64,000 bases of DNA. It comes from Ryuthela nishihirai. Lineage: Eukaryota > Arthropoda > Arachnida > Araneae > Heptathelidae. The position numbers and the translations under genes are program-made. This document shows positions 20,501-33,436 of this stretch, piece after piece (position 1 is the stretch's first letter; every line of letters begins with the position of its first letter). The notes beneath the pieces were generated by a model. That model ran no database searches and was not told the origin of the DNA. It saw only the letters and a list, made by a program, of their open reading frames with translations. Location of the stretch: the NCBI GenBank assembly GCA_038380435.1, contig JAWZYU010000025.1:25582707-25646706 (forward strand). The letters run 5' to 3'.

Positions 20501-23500
20501 CACTCTCCTACCCACAGAGTATGACTCTCTCTTTCACTCTCCTACACACAGAGTATGACTCTCTCTTTCACTCTCCTACACACAGAGTATGACTCTCTCT
20601 TTCACTCTCCTACACACAGAGTATGACTCTCTATTTCACTCTCCTACACACAGAGTATGACTCTCTCTTTCACTCTCCTACACACAGAGTATGACTCTCT
20701 CTTTCACTCTCCTACACACAGAGTATGACTCTCTCTTTCACTCTCCTACACACAGAGTATGACTCTCTTTTTCACTCTCCTACACACAGAGTATGACTCT
20801 CTCTTTCACTCTCCTACACACAGGGTATGACTCTCTTTTTCACTCTCCTACACACAGAGTATGACTCTCTCTTTCACTCTCCGACGCACAGAGTATGACT
20901 CTCTCTTTCACTCTCCGACGCACAGAGTATGACTCTCTCACTCTCCTACACACAGAGTATGACTCTCTCTTTCACTCTCCTACACACAGAGTATGATTCT
21001 CTTTTTCACTCTCCTACACACAGAGTACGACTCTCTCTTTCACTCTATTACACACAGAGTATGACTCTCTCACTCTCCTACACACAGAGTATGACTCTCT
21101 CTTTCACTCTCCTACACACAGAGTACGACTCTCTCTTTCACTCTACTACACACAGAGTATGATTCTCTCTTTCACTCTCGTACACACAGAGTATGACTCT
21201 CTCTTTCACTCTCCTACACACAGAGTATGATTCTCTCTTTCACTCTCCTACACACAGAGTATGACTCTCCCTTTCACTCTAATACACACACAGAGTATGA
21301 CTCTCTTTCTCACTCTCCGACGCAGACAGTATGACTCTCTCACTCTCCTACACACAGAGTATGACTCTCTCTTTCACTCTCCTACACACAGAGTATGACT
21401 CTCTCTTTCACTCTCCGACACACAGAGTATGGCTCTCTCTTTCACTCTCCTACACACAGAATATGACTCTCTCTTTCACTCTCCTACCCACAGAGTATGA
21501 CTCTCTCTTTCACTCTCCTACACACAGAGTATGACTCTCTCTTTCACTCTCCTACACACAGAGTATGACTCTCTTTTTCACTCTCCTACACACAGAGTAT
21601 GACTCTCTCTTTCACTCTCCTACACACAGAGTATGACTCTCTTTTTCACTCTCCTACACACAGAGTATGACTCTCTCTTTCACTCTCCTACACACAGAGT
21701 ATGACTCTCTCTTTCACTCTCCTACACACAGACTATGACTCTCTCTTTCACTCTCCTACACACAGAGTATGATTCTCTCTTTCACTCTCCTACACACAGA
21801 GTATGACTCTCTTTTTCACTCTCCGACGCAGACAGTATGACTCTCTCACTCTCCTACACACAGAGTATGACTCTCTCTTTCACTCTCCTACACACAGAGT
21901 ATGACTCTCTCTTTCACTCTCCTACACACAGAATATGACTCTCTCTTTCACTCTCCTACCCACAGAGTATGACTCTCTCTTTCACTCTCCTACACACAGA
22001 GTATGACTCTCTCTTTCACTCTCCTACACACAGAGTATTATCTCTCTTTTTCACTCTCCTACACACAGAGTATGACTCTCTCTTTCACTCTCCTACACAC
22101 AGAGTATGACTCTCTTTTTCACTCTCCTACACACAGAGTATGACTCTCTCTTTCACTCTCCTACACACAGGGTATGACTCTCTTTTTCACTCTCCTACAC
22201 ACAGAGTATGACTCTCTCTTTCACTCTCCGACGCACAGAGTATGACTCTCTCTTTCACTCTCCGACGCACAGAGTATGACTCTCTCACTCTCCTACACAC
22301 AGAGTATGACTCTCTCTTTCACTCTCCTACACACAGAGTATGATTCTCTTTTTCACTCTCCTACACACAGAGTACGACTCTCTCTTTCACTCTATTACAC
22401 ACAGAGTATGACTCTCTCACTCTCCTACACACAGAGTATGACTCTCTCTTTCACTCTCCTACACACAGAGTACGACTCTCTCTTTCACTCTACTACACAC
22501 AGAGTATGATTCTCTCTTTCACTCTCGTACACACAGAGTATGACTCTCTCTTTCACTCTCCTACACACAGAGTATGATTCTCTCTTTCACTCTCCTACAC
22601 ACAGAGTATGACTCTCCCTTTCACTCTAATACACACACAGAGTATGACTCTCTTTCTCACTCTCCGACGCAGACAGTATGACTCTCTCACTCTCCTACAC
22701 ACAGAGTATGACTCTCTCTTTCACTCTCCTACACACAGAGTATGACTCTCTCTTTCACTCTTCTACACACAGAGTATGACTCTCTTTCACTCTCCTACAC
22801 ACAGAGTACGACTCTCTCTTTCACTCTACTACACACAGAGTATGATTCTCTCTTTCACTCTCCTACACACAGAGTATGACTCTCTCTCTCACTGTCCTAC
22901 ACACAGAGTATGATTCTCTCTTTCACTCTCCTACACACAGAGTACGACTCTCTCTTTCACTCTAGTACACACAGAGTATGATTCTCTCTTTCACTCTCCT
23001 ACACGCAGAGTATGACTCTCTCTTTCACTCTCCTACACACAGAGTATGACTCTCTCTTTCACTCTCCTACACACAGACTATGACTCTCTCTTTCACTCTC
23101 CTACACACAGGGTATGACTCTCTTTTTCACTCTCCTACACACAGAGTATGACTCTCCCTTTCACTCTCCTACACACAGAGTATGACTCTCTTTTTCACTC
23201 TACTACACACAGAGTATGACTCTCTCTTTCACTCTCCGACACACAGAGTATGACTCTCTCTTTCACTCTCCTACACACAGAGTATGACTCTCTTTTTCAC
23301 TCTCCGACGCAGACAGTATGACTCTCTCACTCTCCTACACACAGAGTATGACTCTCTCTTTCACTCTCCTACACACAGAGTATGACTCTCTCTTTCACTC
23401 TCCTACACACAGAATATGACTCTCTCTTTCACTCTCCTACCCACAGAGTATGACTCTCTCTTTCACTCTCCTACACACAGAGTATGACTCTCTCTTTCAC

Positions 23501-26500
23501 TCTCCGACGCACAGAGTATGACTCTCTCACTCTCCTACACACAGAGTATGACTCTCTCTTTCACTCTCCGACGCACAGAATATGACTCTCACTTTCACTC
23601 TCCTACACACAGATTATTACTCTCTCTTTCACAACTACACACAGAGTATGACTGTCACTTTCACTCTCCTACACACAGAGTATTACTCTCTCTTTCACTC
23701 TCCTACACACAGAGTATGACTCTCTCTTTCACTCTCCGACACACAGAGTATGACTCTCTCTTTCACTCTCCTACACACAGAGTACGACTCTCTCTTTCAC
23801 TCTACTACACACAGAGTATGATTCTCTCTTTCACTCTCCTACACACAGAGTATGACTCTCTCTTTCACTCTCCTACACACAGAGTATGACTCTCTCTTTC
23901 ACTCTCCTACACACAGAGTATGACTCTCTCTTTCACTCTCCTACACACAGAGTATGACTCTCTTTTTCACTCTCCTACACACAGAGTATGACTCTCTCTT
24001 TCACTCTCCTACACACAGAGTATGACTCTCTCTTTCACTCTCCTACACACAGAGTATGACTCTCTCTTTCACTCTCCTACACACAGACTATGACTCTCTC
24101 TTTCACTCTCCTACACACAGAGTATGACTCTCTCTTTCACTCTCCTACACACAGAGTATGACTCTCTTTTTCACTCTCCTACACACAGAGTATGACTCTC
24201 TCTTTCACTCTCCTACACACAGAGTATGACTCTCTCTTTCACTCTCCTACACACAGAGTATGACTCTCTCTTTCACTCTCCTACACACAGACTATGACTC
24301 TCTCTTTCACTCTCCTACACACAGAGTATGATTCTCTCTTTCACTCTCCTACACACAGAGTATGACTCTCTTTTTCACTCTCCGACGCAGACAGTATGAC
24401 TCTCTCACTCTCCTACACACAGAGTATGACTCTCTCTTTCACTCTCCTACACACAGAGTATGACTCTCTCTTTCACTCTCCTACACACAGAATATGACTC
24501 TCTCTTTCACTCTCCTACCCACAGAGTATGACTCTCTCTTTCACTCTCCTACACACAGAGTATGACTCTCTCTTTCACTCTCCTACACACAGAGTATTAT
24601 CTCTCTTTTTCACTCTCCTACACACAGAGTATGACTCTCTCTTTCACTCTCCTACACACAGAGTATGACTCTCTATTTCACTCTCCTACACACAGAGTAT
24701 GACTCTCTCTTTCACTCTCCTACACACAGAGTATGACTCTCTTTTTCACTCTCCTACACACAGAGTATGACTCTCTCTTTCACTCTCCTACACACAGAGT
24801 ATGACTCTCTCTTTCACTCTCCTACACACAGGGTATGACTCTCTTTTTCACTCTCCTACACACAGAGTATGACTCTCTCTTTCACTCTCCGACGCACAGA
24901 GTGTGACTCTCTCTTTCACTCTCCGACGCACAGAGTATGACTCTCTCACTCTCCTACACACAGAGTATGACTCTCTCTTTCACTCTCCTACACACAGAGT
25001 ATGACTCTCTCTTTCACTCTCCTACACACAGACTATGACTCTCTCTTTCACTCTCCTACACACAGAGTATGATTCTCTCTTTCACTCTCCTACACACAGA
25101 GTATGACTCTCTTTTTCACTCTCCGACGCAGACAGTATGACTCTCTCACTCTCCTACACACAGAGTATGACTCTCTCTTTCACTCTCCTACACACAGAGT
25201 ATGACTCTCTCTTTCACTCTCCTACACACAGAATATGACTCTCTCTTTCACTCTCCTACCCACAGAGTATGACTCTCTCTTTCACTCTCCTACACACAGA
25301 GTATGACTCTCTCTTTCACTCTCCTACACACAGAGTATTATCTCTCTTTTTCACTCTCCTACACACAGAGTATGACTCTCTCTTTCACTCTCCTACACAC
25401 AGAGTATGACTCTCTATTTCACTCTCCTACACACAGAGTATGACTCTCTCTTTCACTCTCCTACACACAGAGTATGACTCTCTCTTTCACTCTCCTACAC
25501 ACAGACTATGACTCTCTCTTTCACTCTCCTACACACAGGGTATGACTCTCTTTTTCACTCTCCTACACACAGAGTATGACTCTCCCTTTCACTCTCCTAC
25601 ACACAGAGTATGACTCTCTTTTTCACTCTACTACACACAGAGTATGACTCTCTCTTTCACTCTCCGACACACAGAGTATGACTCTCTCTTTCACTCTCCT
25701 ACACACAGAGTATGACTCTCTTTTTCACTCTCCGACGCAGACAGTATGACTCTCTCACTCTCCTACACACAGAGTATGACTCTCTCTTTCACTCTCCTAC
25801 ACACAGAGTATGACTCTCTCTTTCACTCTCCTACACACAGAATATGACTCTCTCTTTCACTCTCCTACCCACAGAGTATGACTCTCTCTTTCACTCTCCT
25901 ACACACAGAGTATGACTCTCTCTTTCACTCTCCGACGCACAGAGTATGACTCTCTCACTCTCCTACACACAGAGTATGACTCTCTCTTTCACTCTCCGAC
26001 GCACAGAATATGACTCTCACTTTCACTCTCCTACACACAGATTATTACTCTCTCTTTCACAACTACACACAGAGTATGACTGTCACTTTCACTCTCCTAC
26101 ACACAGAGTATTACTCTCTCTTTCACTCTCCTACACACAGAGTATGACTCTCTCTTTCACTCTCCGACACACAGAGTATGACTCTCTCTTTCACTCTCCT
26201 ACACACAGAGTACGACTCTCTCTTTCACTCTACTACACACAGAGTATGATTCTCTCTTTCACTCTCCTACACACAGAGTATGACTCTCCCTTTCACTCTC
26301 CTACACACAGAGTATGACTCTCTTTTTCACTCTACTACACACAGAGTATGACTCTCTCTTTCACTCTCCGACACACAGAGTATGGCTCTCTCTTTCACTC
26401 TCCTACACACAGAATATGACTCTCTCTTTCACTCTCCTACCCACAGAGTATGACTCTCTCTTTCACTCTCCTACACACAGAGTATGACTCTCTCTTTCAC

Positions 26501-29500
26501 TCTCCTACACACAGAGTATGACTTTCTTTTTCACTCTCCTACACACAGAGTATGACTCTCTCTTTCACTCTCCTACACACAGAGTATGACTCTCTATTTC
26601 ACTCTCCTACACACAGAGTATGACTCTCTCTTTCACTCTCCTACACACAGAGTATGACTCTCTCTTTCACTCTCCTACACACAGAGTATGACTCTCTCTT
26701 TCACTCTCCTACACACAGAGTATGACTCTCTTTTTCACTCTCCTACACACAGAGTATGACTCTCTCTTTCACTCTCCTACACACAGAGTATGACTCTCTA
26801 TTTCACTCTCCTACACACAGAGTATGACTCTCTCTTTCACTCTCCTACACACAGAGTATGACTCTCTTTTTCACTCTCCTACACACAGAGTATGACTCTC
26901 TCTTTCACTCTCCTACACACAGAGTATGACTCTCTCTTTCACTCTCCTACACACAGAGTATGACTCTCTCTTTCACTCTCCTACACACAGACTATGACTC
27001 TCTCTTTCACTCTCCTACACACAGAGTATGATTCTCTCTTTCACTCTCCTACACACAGAGTATGACTCTCTTTTTCACTCTCCGACGCAGACAGTATGAC
27101 TCTCTCACTCTCCTACACACAGAGTATGACTCTCTCTTTCACTCTCCTACACACAGAGTATGACTCTCTCTTTCACTCTCCTACACACAGAATATGACTC
27201 TCTCTTTCACTCTCCTACCCACAGAGTATGACTCTCTCTTTCACTCTCCTACACACAGAGTATGACTCTCTCTTTCACTCTCCTACACACAGAGTATTAT
27301 CTCTCTTTTTCACTCTCCTACACACAGAGTATGACTCTCTCTTTCACTCTCCTACACGCAGAGTATGACTCTCTATTTCACTCTCCTACACACAGAGTAT
27401 GACTCTCTCTTTCACTCTCCTACACACAGAGTATGACTCTCTTTTTCACTCTCCTACACACAGAGTATGACTCTCTCTTTCACTCTCCTACACACAGGGT
27501 ATGACTCTCTTTTTCACTCTCCTACACACAGAGTATGACTCTCTCTTTCACTCTCCGACGCACAGAGTATGACTCTCTCTTTCACTCTCCGACGCACAGA
27601 GTATGACTCTCTCACTCTCCTACACACAGAGTATGACTCTCTCTTTCACTCTCCTACACACAGAGTATGATTCTCTTTTTCACTCTCCTACACACAGAGT
27701 ACGACTCTCTCTTTCACTCTATTACACACAGAGTATGACTCTCTCACTCTCCTACACACAGAGTATGACTCTCTCTTTCACTCTCCTACACACAGAGTAC
27801 GACTCTCTCTTTCACTCTACTACACACAGAGTATGATTCTCTCTTTCACTCTCGTACACACAGAGTATGACTCTCTCTTTCACTCTCCTACACACAGAGT
27901 ATGATTCTCTCTTTCACTCTCCTACACACAGAGTATGACTCTCCCTTTCACTCTAATACACACACAGAGTATGACTCTCTTTCTCACTCTCCGACGCAGA
28001 CAGTATGACTCTCTCACTCTCCTACACACAGAGTATGACTCTCTCTTTCACTCTCCTACACACAGAGTATGACTCTCTCTTTCACTCTTCTACACACAGA
28101 GTATGACTCTCTTTCACTCTCCTACACACAGAGTACGACTCTCTCTTTCACTCTACTACACTCAGAGTATGATTCTCTCTTTCACTCTCCTACACACAGA
28201 GTATGACTCTCTCTCTCACTGTCCTACACACAGAGTATGATTCTCTCTTTCACTCTCCTACACACAGAGTACGACTCTCTCTTTCACTCTAGTACACACA
28301 GAGTATGATTCTCTCTTTCACTCTCCTACACGCAGAGTATGACTCTCTCTTTCACTCTCCTACACACAGAGTATGACTCTCTCTTTCACTCTCCTACACA
28401 CAGACTATGACTCTCTCTTTCACTCTCCTACACACAGGGTATGACTCTCTTTTTCACTCTCCTACACACAGAGTATGACTCTCCCTTTCACTCTCCTACA
28501 CACAGAGTATGACTCTCTTTTTCACTCTACTACACACAGAGTATGACTCTCTCTTTCACTCTCCGACACACAGAGTATGACTCTCTCTTTCACTCTCCTA
28601 CACACAGAGTATGACTCTCTTTTTCACTCTCCGACGCAGACAGTATGACTCTCTCACTCTCCTACACACAGAGTATGACTCTCTCTTTCACTCTCCTACA
28701 CACAGAGTATGACTCTCTCTTTCACTCTCCTACACACAGAATATGACTCTCTCTTTCACTCTCCTACCCACAGAGTATGACTCTCTCTTTCACTCTCCTA
28801 CACACAGAGTATGACTCTCTCTTTCACTCTCCGACGCACAGAGTATGACTCTCTCACTCTCCTACACACAGAGTATGACTCTCTCTTTCACTCTCCGACG
28901 CACAGAATATGACTCTCACTTTCACTCTCCTACACACAGATTATTACTCTCTCTTTCACAACTACACACAGAGTATGACTGTCACTTTCACTCTCCTACA
29001 CACAGAGTATTACTCTCTCTTTCACTCTCCTACACACAGAGTATGACTCTCTCTTTCACTCTCCGACACACAGAGTATGACTCTCTCTTTCACTCTCCTA
29101 CACACAGAGTACGACTCTCTCTTTCACTCTACTACACACAGAGTATGATTCTCTCTTTCACTCTCCTACACACAGAGTATGACTCTCTCTTTCACTCTCC
29201 TACACACAGAGTATGACTCTCTTTTTCACTCTCCTACACACAGAGTATGACTCTCTATTTCACTCTCCTACACACAGAGTATGATTCTCTCTTTCACTCT
29301 CCTACACACAGAGTATGACTCTCTTTTTCACTCTCCTACACACAGAGTATGACTCTCTCTTTCACTCTCCTACACACAGAGTATGACTCTCTCTTTCACT
29401 CTCCTACACACAGAGTATGACTCTCTTTTTCACTCTCCTACACACAGAGTATGACTCTCTCTTTCACTCTCCGACGCACAGAGTATGACTCTCTCTTTCA

Positions 29501-29546
29501 CTCTCCTACGCACAGAGTATGATTCTCTCTTTCACTCTCCTATACA
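17506..29546. repeat. 34-bp satellite, ~350 copies (12 kb), born inside SINE-A
   Basis: Main unit TATGACTCTCTCTTTCACTC then TCCTACACACAGAG. It matches the SINE-A stretch ACAGGGTATGGCTCTCCCGCA followed by CACGG, with about ten added bases (TCTTTCACTC). Variants include CCGACGCACAGAG, CCGACGCAGACAG with a shortened CTCTCTCACTC, TATTACTC and GTACGACTC. Higher-order copying is clear: CCGACGCAC variants at 17741, 17911, 18047 and 18217 show a 306-bp (nine-unit) block, and 22276-23889 recurs at 27603-29216 with a constant offset of 5327 bp. The left end has an inverted start (17560-17602). Short open frames repeated along the array are by-products. Confidence 0.97.
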
Positions 29547-29722
29547 CAGAGCACGACTTAACATCCCATCTGAAGGACGGCGACTTTTCTAAACCTATCC
29601 GTTTCCCATTTTTCACCTAGGACTAGGGTAAGGGGTTAGCAGAAATAAATATCAACGCTCGAGTAGTTGTAATTCGAACCCGGTAAACTCATATTAAGAG
29701 CCTGGCGAAGGAACCAATCACC
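29547..29722 (-). mobile_element. SINE-A 5' half, right flank of the 34-bp satellite
   Basis: Continues the SINE split at 17505: ACTTAACATCCCATCTGAAG, GACGGCGACTTTTCTAA, a gap region, AGAAATAAATATCAACGCTC, GTAATTCGAACCCGG (degraded B box complement), AAGAGCCTGGCGAAGG. Its divergence resembles that of the left half, consistent with one old insertion. The tail and TSD are no longer visible. Confidence 0.88.
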
Positions 29723-29997
29723 CAAATTTAAATAACAGTGAAAACGTTTTTATAATCGCAGCAAGTTTTGAATTCAGAATTATAGAGCAATTTTTTTAAT
29801 CCCAGTCGTATGCTATAAGTTATACTCTTATTTTCTAAAGAAATTTCTTTTACTTCTTCCCGTAATATTCGCATTTTTCGGGGAAGGGGGAAGGATCAGT
29901 TGAAAGCAAGGACTTCCCCGTAATATGCTTTTCCCTGGATATTGACTTCCGATAAACCTCCATTCTGACCTCGCACAAAAAGGGGACACTCTATGGA
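29723..29997. other. Intergenic, no feature seen
   Basis: AT-rich spacer; nothing recognised. Confidence 0.45.
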
Positions 29998-30002
29998 CTT
30001 GG

Positions 30003-30305
30003 AAAGGGTTGGGCTGGGTTGCTTTACCTCTGAGCGGCACTTTTTTGAACACCATGGGCTAAATGGCCAGGTCACAAGGACCTTGAAGGCTCAGAGAATG
30101 TTGGGGGAGGAATCCACTTTAACAGCTGTTGGGAGACAGATGGTAGCTTCCCGTCAAAGCCATCCGGTGTGTTCTTTAACGTGCACAGGGTATGGCTCTC
30201 CCGCACACGGGGGCACTGCTTGAAGTCCCATCCGACGGACGGCGGCCTTTCCAAGCCCATCGGTGTTCCCCTACTGACCGTGGGCAGGGCGGGGAAGTTT
30301 ACGGT
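30003..30305 (-). mobile_element. SINE-A, truncated against MITE-1
   Basis: Reverse copy from the tail to GGGCAGGGCGGGGAAGTTTACGG; the tRNA head is missing and MITE-1 sequence follows within a few bases. Confidence 0.85.
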
Positions 30306-30307
30306 GT

Positions 30308-30445
30308 GTAATTAGTGATCTGGCAACCTTCGTGTCACGTGACATGAAGGTTGCCAGATCACTAATTTCTAAAAAAATCGTTTCCCGATATTTTTTCTGA
30401 ATTCTGTAATCAACCATAGTGTTCGGATATTTTTTTAAGCGACTG
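30308..30445. mobile_element. MITE-1, left end missing
   Basis: Starts inside the left arm at AATTAGTGATCTGGCAACC, passes the dyad (GTGTCACGTGACA) and has a complete right arm ending at GCGACTG followed by TA. The missing left terminus is replaced by SINE-A. Confidence 0.85.
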
Positions 30446-30583
30446 TACATATATTTCTTAATGGTTATCCAGTTGATCCTCCCTTTTTTTTTTACCCAAT
30501 TCTGAATATTACCATCCCGAATATTGCGGAATAATATACAACTCCGAATATTACGGGAAGAAGTAAAAGACATTTCTTTAGAA

Positions 30584-30935
30584 TTTGGGTTGGGTTGTTT
30601 TACCTCTGAGTGGCACTTTTTTGCACACCATGGGCTAAATGGCCAGGTTACAAGGACCCCAAAGGCTCAGAGAAGGTTGGGAGAGGGGACCCACTGGAAC
30701 AACTGTTGGGAGACAGATGGTAGCCTCCCGTCAAGGCCATCCAGCGGGTTCTTTAACGTGCATAGGATGTGGCTCTCATGCACACGGGACCACAGCTTGA
30801 CGTCCCATCCGACGAACTGCGGCCTTTCCAAGCCCATCGGTGTCCCCTACTGACCGTGGGCAGGGCGGGGAATTTTGCGGAGATAAATCTCTACGCTGAC
30901 CAAGCTGGGACTCGAACCTGGGAACTATAGATTAC
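30584..30935 (-). mobile_element. SINE-A, head truncated
   Basis: Reverse copy to the B box (GACTCGAACCTGGGAACTAT) and AGATTACGA; the outer part of the tRNA head is missing. Confidence 0.85.
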
Positions 30936-30939
30936 GAAG

Positions 30940-30992
30940 GCATAGCCATTTAGCCCTTTGTGTACTAAAAGCACCGCCTACAGATAAAATAA
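30940..30992 (+). mobile_element. SINE-A 3' end remnant
   Basis: GCCATTTAGCCCTTTGTGTA, GCACCGCCTACAGATAAAAT: a diverged last ~50 bp of a forward copy, directly after the reverse copy. Confidence 0.6.
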
Positions 30993-31340
30993 CGCAATTA
31001 CGAAAATGTTGCTGCCGTTCGTTTACGTATCTAACTCTTAGTGTTCAACGTTCTCTTAAAAATTGCTACCAATTATTTCTTTTAAGTTTCAACTAGGAAA
31101 GAAAAATTGCCTAGGAAAGAAAAATTTAAGCTTTATTTACTCGTTTTTTTTAAAACAGATTCATTGGAATCAAACAGAATTTTTTTTTACCTATTTCCTC
31201 AAAATTCTCTTCCAATTCGAAACCCATTGCATCAGTGTTGTGATCCGAAATCTAACTAACCGAGAATAATCAAAATCTCCAGTTCATTACAGCGTTAAGT
31301 TATAATATGCAAATGGCAATTGATTCTACGCAATTCATTC
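30993..31340. other. Intergenic, AT-rich
   Basis: Contains CTAGGAAAGAAAAATT twice near 31093 and 31110; no gene seen. Confidence 0.4.
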
Positions 31341-31343
31341 ATT

Positions 31344-31550
31344 AACAGCTGTTAGTAGAGAGATGGAAACCTCCTAACAAAGACATCCGACGTGTTCTTT
31401 AACATACAAAAGGTGTGGCTCTATTGCATAGGACATCGTTGTTCCTGTTTTCACCGAAACGCAGATAAATCTCAAAGCTGGCCCAGGTGGGGCTCCAATC
31501 AGGGAACTACAGATTATGAGGTTGGCACGCTACCGACTGACTCCTCCACA
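31344..31550 (-). mobile_element. SINE-A, old degraded copy
   Basis: AACAGCTGTTAGTAGAGAGA, GACGTGTTCTTTAACA, GGTGTGGCTCTATTGC, GCAGATAAATCTCAAAGCTG, GGGAACTACAGATTATGAGG and GCACGCTACCGACTGA keep the SINE-A order on the minus strand, with part of the central domain deleted. Confidence 0.75.
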
Positions 31551-31626
31551 CATACTGAGAACACGGCCTATTTTAACGTGCAGCTCTAATATGTTTCTGA
31601 AGTTCCACAAGTCCAATGTGCAAGAG

Positions 31627-31885
31627 GGGCGGGGGTGGCTCAGTCGGTAGCGTGCCAGGCGTGTAATCTGCAGTTCCCAGGTTCGAGTCCCAGCTGGGTC
31701 AGCGTTGAGGTTATCTCCGCAAAACTCCCTGCCCACGGTCGTCGGATCCAAGCCCATCGTCCATCGGATGGAACGTTAAGCCGTGGCCCCGTGTGCGGGA
31801 GAGCCATGCCATGTGCACGTTAAAGAACACGCTGGATGGCTTTGACGGAGGTTACCATCTGTCTGCCAACAGCTGTTCCAGTTGA
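31627..31885 (+). mobile_element. SINE-A, 3' truncated
   Basis: Well-kept head (GGTGGCTCAGTCGGTAGCGT, intact B box), a central domain with a small deletion and a 3' region that stops after ACAGCTGTTCCAGT; a MITE-1 array begins about 25 bp later. Confidence 0.85.
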
Positions 31886-31908
31886 TCCCCTTACAGAAGA
31901 AGATATTA

Positions 31909-32340
31909 ATATAAGCACACTCTCAATATTTCTGTGAGTGGGCCAACACGATCCAGGTTTTTGTGAGTTTACACGATTCAATGTGCTGTGAACATTAACC
32001 GCAACCGCTCCAGTTTGCTGTGAACGGTAACTGCACACTCTCAATATTTCTGTGAGTGGGCCCACACGATCCAGGTTTTTGTGAGCTCACACGATTCAAT
32101 GTGCTGTGAACATTAACCGCAACCGCTCCAGTTTGCTGTGAACGGTAACTGCACACGCTCCATATTCATTGCATTATATATTCATACGCATTATATATAT
32201 TAAAAAAAATCCGAACATAGGTTGATTACAGAATTCAGAAAAAATATCTGGCAACGATTTTGTTTAGAAATTAGTAATCTGGCAACCTTCGTGTCACGTG
32301 ACAGTAAGGACAAGCGTTCGGATACTTTTTTGATCGACTG
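31909..32340. mobile_element. MITE-1, left end missing, with 118-bp units
   Basis: Starts inside a 118-bp unit (TCTCAATATTTCTGTGAGTG), has about two units, then the ATATTCATACGCAT segment and a core whose right half is mostly deleted (GTGTCACGTGACAGTAAGGA). It ends in a terminal repeat GATACTTTTTTGATCGACTG followed by TA. Confidence 0.8.
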
Positions 32341-32342
32341 TA

Positions 32343-33061
32343 AGTGTATAATTTTAATTTTATATTTAATAGAATTTAAAGTTAAAATTTAGAAGATATA
32401 TTGATTATATTCTGAATATCGAAGTTCCTGTGAGAGAACTCGCAGAGCTCCTTTTGAATCTCAGAAGATTACTATTTTATACATTTGTTTCAATTTTGTG
32501 TGATCCAAAACTTCTTCAGTAAACAGAAAAATTGCTGCAAACAACGCTGAAAAAAACAGACTGTCTTACCATAATATTAAAATTTGTTTTCGTCTGTTTT
32601 TATCCGCGTGTTTGCGTCATAGAAGATGAAGATAGCTGGCCATAATCTCAGTATGGTATTTTCGGAGGGAAATTATCTGGGAATAGCCAGCGCAGGTTCC
32701 TGCATGAACAGTTCGCCCTAATGAAGCATCAAAATTCACCAGCTTATACCAAGCCAGACATATTGCGCCATTTTCAGCACAGCTTAGTGACTTCCTGTAT
32801 GATACGTAGAGGAGGATTAGATTACGTCTGACCTATACGCATGCGCAAAAAGCTTTCATCCATCTATCGGAAGTTGACTTTAAATTTAGCTTCCTAATGC
32901 TCAATCCTCCATTGAATTGTTCTAAATACAGTAAAACCTCGATTATAGAGATTAATTGGGGATGTTGATGGTCGAATTGTAGAAAATTCCGAGAATGATT
33001 CTGAAATAAAACATAATTAAGATTAAAATTATTGCATAATTAAAAGAAAATTATGTATATG
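32343..33061. other. Intergenic, no feature seen
   Basis: Mixed-composition DNA with no open frame of note, no repeat from the other families and no RNA gene recognised. Confidence 0.45.
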
Positions 33062-33063
33062 TA

Positions 33064-33279
33064 CAGTCGCTCAAAAGATTATCCGAACATTACGGTTGAA
33101 TACAGAATTCAGAAAAAATATCTGGCAACGATTTTGTTTAGAAATTAGTGATCTGGCAAAATTCGTGTCACGTGACATGAAGGTTGCCAGATCACTAATT
33201 TCTAAATAAAATCGTTGCCAGATGTTTTTTCTGAATTCTGTAATCAACCATAGTGTTCAGATACTTTTTTGAGCGACTG
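33064..33279. mobile_element. MITE-1, short palindromic form
   Basis: 216-bp fold-back: CAGTCGCTCAAAAGATTATC to the complementary end, TA on both sides (33062-33063 and 33280-33281), dyad at GTCACGTGAC. Confidence 0.95.
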
Positions 33280-33436
33280 TACTAGAGAAGAAAAAACTAT
33301 GTTCTTAAACAGCAGCAAGAAAAATTTTCTACTTAAAAAAATTTTCTACTTAAAAAGGAAAGCATACTTTTCTAATGAGTAATAAATTGGGAAAAAAATA
33401 ACATTTGGTTTATGAGCAGTGAGTTGGACCGGCCTG

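Noticed and set aside
19921..29216. Repeated 67-123-residue open frames (LSLSYTQSMTLSFTLL type)
   Set aside because: They are the translation of the 34-bp satellite; identical frames recur with the array blocks and have no independent support.
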